Shown: positions 60,225-64,000 of the stretch, piece after piece
Position numbering within the stretch: position 1 is the first letter of the stretch
How the letters are laid out: each line of letters opens with the position of its first letter
Source of the DNA: Bacteroidales bacterium UBA1374
GTDB lineage: Bacteria > Bacteroidota > Bacteroidia > Bacteroidales > UBA932
Direction: 5' to 3'
Assembly (NCBI GenBank): GCA_002305545.1
Contig: DBRG01000023.1
Span: forward strand, 1 to 64,000
Length of the DNA stretch: 64,000 bases
Translations under genes and position numbers: made by a program
Notes under the pieces: generated by a model
What the model was told of the DNA's origin: nothing
Database searches by the model: none
What the model saw: the letters and a program-made list of their open reading frames with translations, nothing else

Positions 60225-62378
60225 TTATTCGTCTTTTTCCTCCTCCTGGTATTCTTTGAGGAGTCTTTCCTGCACATCGGCAGGGACCTGGGTATATTCA
60301 AGGAATGTCATGGTAAAGCTGGCACGGCCCGAGGTGAGAGAGCTGAGCGTTGTGGAATATTTGTTCAACTCGGCCAGCGGCACCCTTGCCTTGAGTATCT
60401 GAAATCCCTTTTCACTGCTCATGCCCTCGATCAGGGCACGGCGGTTTTGCAGGTCGCTCATCACGTCGCCCATGCAGTCCGAGGGAACCATTACTTCTAC
60501 CATGTAGATGGGTTCCATGATCTTGGGCGAAGCCTTTTTGAAAGCATCCTTAAAAGCATTGCGTCCTGCCAGTTTGAAGGAGATCTCGTTGGAATCCACC
60601 GGGTGCATCTTCCCGTCATAAACATAACATTTTATGTCGCGGGCATAAGAACCGGTCAGTGGGCCTTCTTCCATTTTTTCCATGATTCCTTTAAGAATGG
60701 CGGGCATGAAACGTCCGTCAATGGATCCGCCTACGATACAGTTGTTATAAATGAGCTTGCCACCCCAGTCCATGGTGTATTCATCCCGCCCCCTGATGCT
60801 GAGCACCAGGTCCTTCCCGTCTACCTTAAAGCGGTTGTTTTCCGGAGCTCCCTCAATATAGGGCTCAATCAACAAGTGCACTTCACCAAACTGACCGGCT
60901 CCGCCGGATTGTTTTTTATGCCGGTAGCTCGAAGCGGCCATTTTAGTAATGGTTTCACGGTACGGGATTTTCGGGGCGATCAGATCCACCTCCATTTTGT
61001 AGGTATTGTTGATGTGCCATTTGAGTGTATTGATGTGGTGCTCGCCCTGTCCGCTGAGAATGATCTGCCTCAGTTCCTTTGAGTATTCCACTACAATGGT
61101 GGGATCTTCTGCGGCAGCCTTGTTCAGGATCTCGCCCAGTTTTTCATCATCCTTTTCTGATTTTGCCTTAATGGCGGTACGGAATTTTGAGGGCGGGAAG
61201 GCAATGGGTTCAAATTCCCAGCTTTTCCCGTTGCCGTTGAGCGTATGGTTTGACTTGGCGTTTTTAAGTTTCACGGTGCAGCCCATGTCACCTGCCAGCA
61301 GTTCTGTAACTTTTTCGCGTTTTTTCCCTGCTGCGGCATAGAGACCCGAAATCCTTTCCTTGCTGCCGTTGTTGGCGTTTACCAGGTCCATGGATTCTGT
61401 TATCCTGCCCGACATTACACGGAAATAGGCTATGTCTCCCAGGTGTTGTTCCTGGCTTGTCTTGTAAATATAGAGGGAGGGTGCGCCATTTACGTCACAG
61501 GGTATTTCTTCACCGGAAACGGTTTTGCTGGTGGTCAGTCCCGGGTGGGGGGCAACTTGTGTGATGAGTTCCAGCAGGCGTTTCACACCGATGTCTTTCT
61601 TGCCCGATACAATAACCAGGGGCATGATCTCGCACTTGCGGAACCCTGTGATCAGGCCCTGTATGATCTGTTCGTGGGTAAGGTCCCCTTTCTCAAAAAA
61701 GGCTTCCATCAGGGCTTCGTCTGATTCTGCGGTGCGCTCTGTGAGTTGTGTGTGCAGTTCTGCTGCCTTATCTGCCAGGTCTGCGGGAATATCCAATTCT
61801 TCACGTGTGCCGCTGTCATCTTTAAAACGGTACATTTTCATGGTCAGGACATCCACAAAGGCGTTGAACCCCAAACCCGTGTCTACCGGGAACTGAAGCG
61901 GGCACACCTTGCTGCCGTAAGCTTCATGTAAAGAATCCAGGCAGGCTTCCCAGTTTGCTTTTTCGTGGTCCAGCTGGCTGACCGCCAGGAATAGCGGCAT
62001 GTTATGCTTCTCTGCGTAGCGGGAGAAGATTTCTGTTCCCACTTCCACGCCGTGCTGACCGTTGACCAGCATAACGCCTGAATCGGCTACTTTGAATGCA
62101 GAAATAAGACCGCCAATGAAATCGTCGGAACCCGGAGTGTCTATGAAGTTGAGTTTGTGGTCTTCGTATTCCGTGTAGAACAGTGTGGGATAAATCGATC
62201 TTTGATACAATTGTTCAATTTCTGTGTTATCGCACACGGTATTCTTCGCCTCGACGGTTCCACGGCGGTCAATCACCCTGCCTTCCATCATCATGGCTTC
62301 TGCAAGGGTGGTTTTGCCGGACTTTGTGTTCCCCATCAGAACCACATTGCGGATTTGTTCTGTTGTATAAGTTTTCAT
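60225..62378 (-). CDS. fusA2: EF-G paralogue (EF-G2 type) with altered GTPase site
   Basis: A 717-residue EF-G homologue with all domains, but the G domain is altered: the P-loop is GNTKSGKT (16-23); the switch II motif is DTPGSDDF, with serine 84 where translational GTPases have the catalytic histidine (DTPGHVDF); and the guanine-specificity motif NKxD is SQLD (134-137). The same GSDDF signature is characteristic of Bacteroides EF-G2, reported to support translation without GTP hydrolysis and to help gut colonisation. Expect an alternative elongation factor, perhaps for carbon starvation. Promoters are shared with rnhB. Confidence 0.93.
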   Translation of the reverse strand: MKTYTTEQIRNVVLMGNTKSGKTTLAEAMMMEGRVIDRRGTVEAKNTVCDNTEIEQLYQRSIYPTLFYTEYEDHKLNFIDTPGSDDFIGGLISAFKVADSGVMLVNGQHGVEVGTEIFSRYAEKHNMPLFLAVSQLDHEKANWEACLDSLHEAYGSKVCPLQFPVDTGLGFNAFVDVLTMKMYRFKDDSGTREELDIPADLADKAAELHTQLTERTAESDEALMEAFFEKGDLTHEQIIQGLITGFRKCEIMPLVIVSGKKDIGVKRLLELITQVAPHPGLTTSKTVSGEEIPCDVNGAPSLYIYKTSQEQHLGDIAYFRVMSGRITESMDLVNANNGSKERISGLYAAAGKKREKVTELLAGDMGCTVKLKNAKSNHTLNGNGKSWEFEPIAFPPSKFRTAIKAKSEKDDEKLGEILNKAAAEDPTIVVEYSKELRQIILSGQGEHHINTLKWHINNTYKMEVDLIAPKIPYRETITKMAASSYRHKKQSGGAGQFGEVHLLIEPYIEGAPENNRFKVDGKDLVLSIRGRDEYTMDWGGKLIYNNCIVGGSIDGRFMPAILKGIMEKMEEGPLTGSYARDIKCYVYDGKMHPVDSNEISFKLAGRNAFKDAFKKASPKIMEPIYMVEVMVPSDCMGDVMSDLQNRRALIEGMSSEKGFQILKARVPLAELNKYSTTLSSLTSGRASFTMTFLEYTQVPADVQERLLKEYQEEEKDE

Positions 62379-62420
62379 TCAATTTAACTGTTTGTTTGTT
62401 TTTCCGGATATTACAAGGCG

Positions 62421-62452
62421 ACAAAGGTAATAATTTTTTCTTTTACCTTTGT
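62421..62452. promoter_or_regulatory. Symmetric divergent promoter of EF-G2 and rnhB
   Basis: ACAAAGGTAA (62421-62430) and TTACCTTTGT (62443-62452) form a perfect ten-base inverted repeat whose arms contain the -7 boxes of both genes (TACCTTTG on each strand, 14 bases apart). The rnhB box ends five bases before its ATG; the EF-G2 leader is about 40 bases. Confidence 0.7.
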
Positions 62453-62456
62453 ATAT

Positions 62457-63074
62457 ATGTATTTCCCTTTGTTACCGCATTTTGAGGCTGGCAGACTGGA
62501 GGCCGGATGTGATGAGGCAGGCAGGGGCTCATTGGCCGGTCCTGTATATGCTGCGGCGGTTGTTCTTCCGCCCGGTTTCAGCCACCCCTTGTTGCGGGAT
62601 TCAAAAATGATGACTGAAAAACAACGCCTGGAGGTCCGAAAGGTAATCCTGGAAAAAGCCGTTTCCTGGGCTGTTGCCTGGTGTTCTGCAGGGGAGATTG
62701 ACCGGTGGAACATCCTCAGAGCCTCCATCACAGCCATGCACAGGGCGCTGGACCAGCTTTCCCCCGAACCTGCATTCATTCTTGTGGACGGGAACCGTTT
62801 TTATCCCTACCATCGCGGCGGCGGGGAAGCGCTGCTGAACCCGGTGATACCCCACCAGTGCTTTGTCAGGGGTGACGGACGTTTTGCCTCCATCGCCGCC
62901 GCCTCGGTCCTGGCCAAAACATTTCGCGATGAACACATGACCGCCCTGGACAGGGAATTTCCCCAATACGGGTGGAGGGAGAACAAGGGCTATCCCACCG
63001 CAAAGCACAGGGCTGCCATAGCAGCTTTGGGGCTGACCGTCCATCACCGGAAATCATTTTCTTGCCATTTATAA
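62457..63074 (+). CDS. rnhB: Ribonuclease HII
   Basis: Cleaves RNA in RNA/DNA hybrids and removes single ribonucleotides. The 205-residue product has the catalytic CDEAGRGSLAGPVYAAAV (Asp-Glu pair), ILVDGNRF and GDGRFASIAAASVLAKTFRDEHM with further acidic ligands, and the C-terminal YGWRENKGYPTAKH. The ATG lies five bases after a full -7 box. Confidence 0.96.
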   Translation: MYFPLLPHFEAGRLEAGCDEAGRGSLAGPVYAAAVVLPPGFSHPLLRDSKMMTEKQRLEVRKVILEKAVSWAVAWCSAGEIDRWNILRASITAMHRALDQLSPEPAFILVDGNRFYPYHRGGGEALLNPVIPHQCFVRGDGRFASIAAASVLAKTFRDEHMTALDREFPQYGWRENKGYPTAKHRAAIAALGLTVHHRKSFSCHL

Positions 63075-63075
63075 C

Positions 63076-63083
63076 TACCTTTG
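63076..63083 (+). promoter_or_regulatory. Predicted -7 box of the S46 peptidase gene
   Basis: TACCTTTG fully matches TAnnTTTG and begins one base after the rnhB stop codon; the peptidase ATG is 39 bases downstream. No good TTTG is seen at -33. Confidence 0.5.
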
Positions 63084-63122
63084 CCGGTTAAACAAGAAAC
63101 ACAAAACATAAATATATTATTC

Positions 63123-64000
63123 ATGAAAAAACTGAGTTTTATCCTGTGCGCTGTGCTGCTACTGGGCGGTAACTTACGTGCAGACGAGGGGATGTGGTTG
63201 CTGCCGCTCCTGAACCAATTGAACATCAAAGGAATGAAAGATGCCGGCCTAAGGCTTGATGCCGAAGATATTTACAACATCAACCATTCCAGTCTGAAAG
63301 ATGCCATTGTCATATTTGGCGGTGGCTGTACCGGAGAGGTCGTTTCTCCGGACGGGTTACTCCTGACAAACCACCATTGCGGCTACGGTATGATCCAGAC
63401 CCTGAGCAGTGTAGAACACAATTACCTGAAAGATGGATTCTGGGCGAGGAACAGGGAGGAGGAAATTCCGGCTCCCGGATTGCGGGTAACCTTCATGGAA
63501 AGCATGCGTGACGTGACAAAAGAAGTGCTGGAAGTCCTGGATACCTGCTCCACAGAAGAAAGCCGGGCAGCAACAGAATCCCGTCTTGTTAGTGAGTGGG
63601 CCGAGAAGGTAAGGAAAGAGAATCCCAGGCTTAACGGACGCCTGTACAGCATGTATGGGGGCAATCAATATTTCATGGTTGTTTACAAGGTATATACAGA
63701 CGTGCGCTTTGTTGGCGCTCCGCCGTCTTCCATCGGAAAATTCGGTGCCGATACTGACAACTGGATGTGGCCACGCCATACATGTGACTTTTCCATGTTC
63801 CGCATTTATGCGGGTCCGGACAACGAGCCTGCAGACTATGCTCCGGAAAACCGCCCCTACAAGGCAAAGTATTCCCTGCCCATCAGCCTGAAAGGGGTTC
63901 GGCAGGGAGATTTTGTCATGACCCTGGGGTATCCCGGCACTACCACCCGCTATATGACCTCAATAGAGGTGGACAGGCAGGAACAGCTGACCAATAACAT
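63123..64000 (+). CDS. S46 family dipeptidyl-peptidase (DPP7/DPP11 type), cut by window end
   Basis: Periplasmic serine peptidase that releases dipeptides from peptide N-termini. The visible 292 residues include a signal peptide (MKKLSFILCAVLLLGGNLRA), the DEGMWLLPLLNQLN opening, the catalytic histidine in LTNHHCGYG (84-85) and the catalytic aspartate in WPRHTCDFSMFR (222), plus GYPGTTTRYMTS. The catalytic serine and the residue that separates DPP7 from DPP11 specificity lie beyond the window. Such enzymes feed peptides to saccharide-poor, protein-using Bacteroidota. Confidence 0.93.
   Translation, partial: MKKLSFILCAVLLLGGNLRADEGMWLLPLLNQLNIKGMKDAGLRLDAEDIYNINHSSLKDAIVIFGGGCTGEVVSPDGLLLTNHHCGYGMIQTLSSVEHNYLKDGFWARNREEEIPAPGLRVTFMESMRDVTKEVLEVLDTCSTEESRAATESRLVSEWAEKVRKENPRLNGRLYSMYGGNQYFMVVYKVYTDVRFVGAPPSSIGKFGADTDNWMWPRHTCDFSMFRIYAGPDNEPADYAPENRPYKAKYSLPISLKGVRQGDFVMTLGYPGTTTRYMTSIEVDRQEQLTNN

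Overview
The window comes from a chromosome of the order Bacteroidales (phylum Bacteroidota), with roughly even base composition and very dense packing. Evidence: promoters follow the phylum pattern (TTTG, about 20 bases, TAnnTTTG); marker families include gldH, ricT, DUF3109, a BACON-repeat lipoprotein, an S46 dipeptidyl-peptidase, a B-type succinate dehydrogenase cytochrome, and a second EF-G whose GTPase residues are altered as in Bacteroides EF-G2. Shine-Dalgarno sequences are mostly weak. I cannot place it to family. No rRNA, tRNA, CRISPR array, transposase or phage gene was seen.

Layout. 1-4.2 kb (minus): cell-wall genes PBP1A and Ddl, then PrmC. 4.3-9.6 kb (plus): TopA, a degenerate ureohydrolase, an Lrp regulator and PurH. 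9.6-15.3 kb (plus): the rod-shape operon mreB-mreC-mreD-PBP2-rodA. 15.3-26.5 kb: housekeeping genes on both strands (gcvP, smpB, lgt, an rRNA methyltransferase, pgk, frr, pyrH, an orphan succinate dehydrogenase cytochrome b, hemW). 26.5-36.8 kb (minus): the envelope-rich accessory section, with DUF3109, a small lipoprotein, a beta-barrel protein, a 1018-residue coiled-coil lipoprotein, a seven-BACON-repeat lipoprotein and an M16 peptidase homologue lacking its zinc site. 36.9-41.1 kb (plus): TPR protein, DNA polymerase III delta prime, RicT, GldH, TrmB. 41.1-44.2 kb (minus): polyprenyl synthase, beta-barrel protein, thioredoxin, serine dehydratase. 44.3-46.9 kb (plus): a PspC-PadR-PspC operon behind a dyad operator. 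46.9-49.6 kb (minus): sigma-54 activator, LptE, TPR-like protein, SecG. 49.7-51.4 kb: an OmpA/TPR lipoprotein.

51.4-53.5 kb is the most unusual part. It is the only stretch of more than 300 bases without a credible gene. It holds a three-unit array of about 100-bp repeats bounded by 14-16-base inverted ends with constant 70-71-base cores. Three long-stem hairpins share an 18-base loop and bracket first the array and then a PadR-DUF2812 gene pair. 53.5-64 kb returns to housekeeping genes: LepA, a split transketolase, an RpoE/anti-sigma-like/Spy-like cluster, TrmN6, a LolD-type ATPase, EF-G2, RNase HII and the start of an S46 peptidase cut by the window edge.

Two genome-wide habits show up. 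Divergent gene pairs share compact back-to-back promoters whose -7 boxes lie 11-14 bases apart, and several genes have the -7 box only 5-8 bases before the start codon, which predicts nearly leaderless mRNAs.
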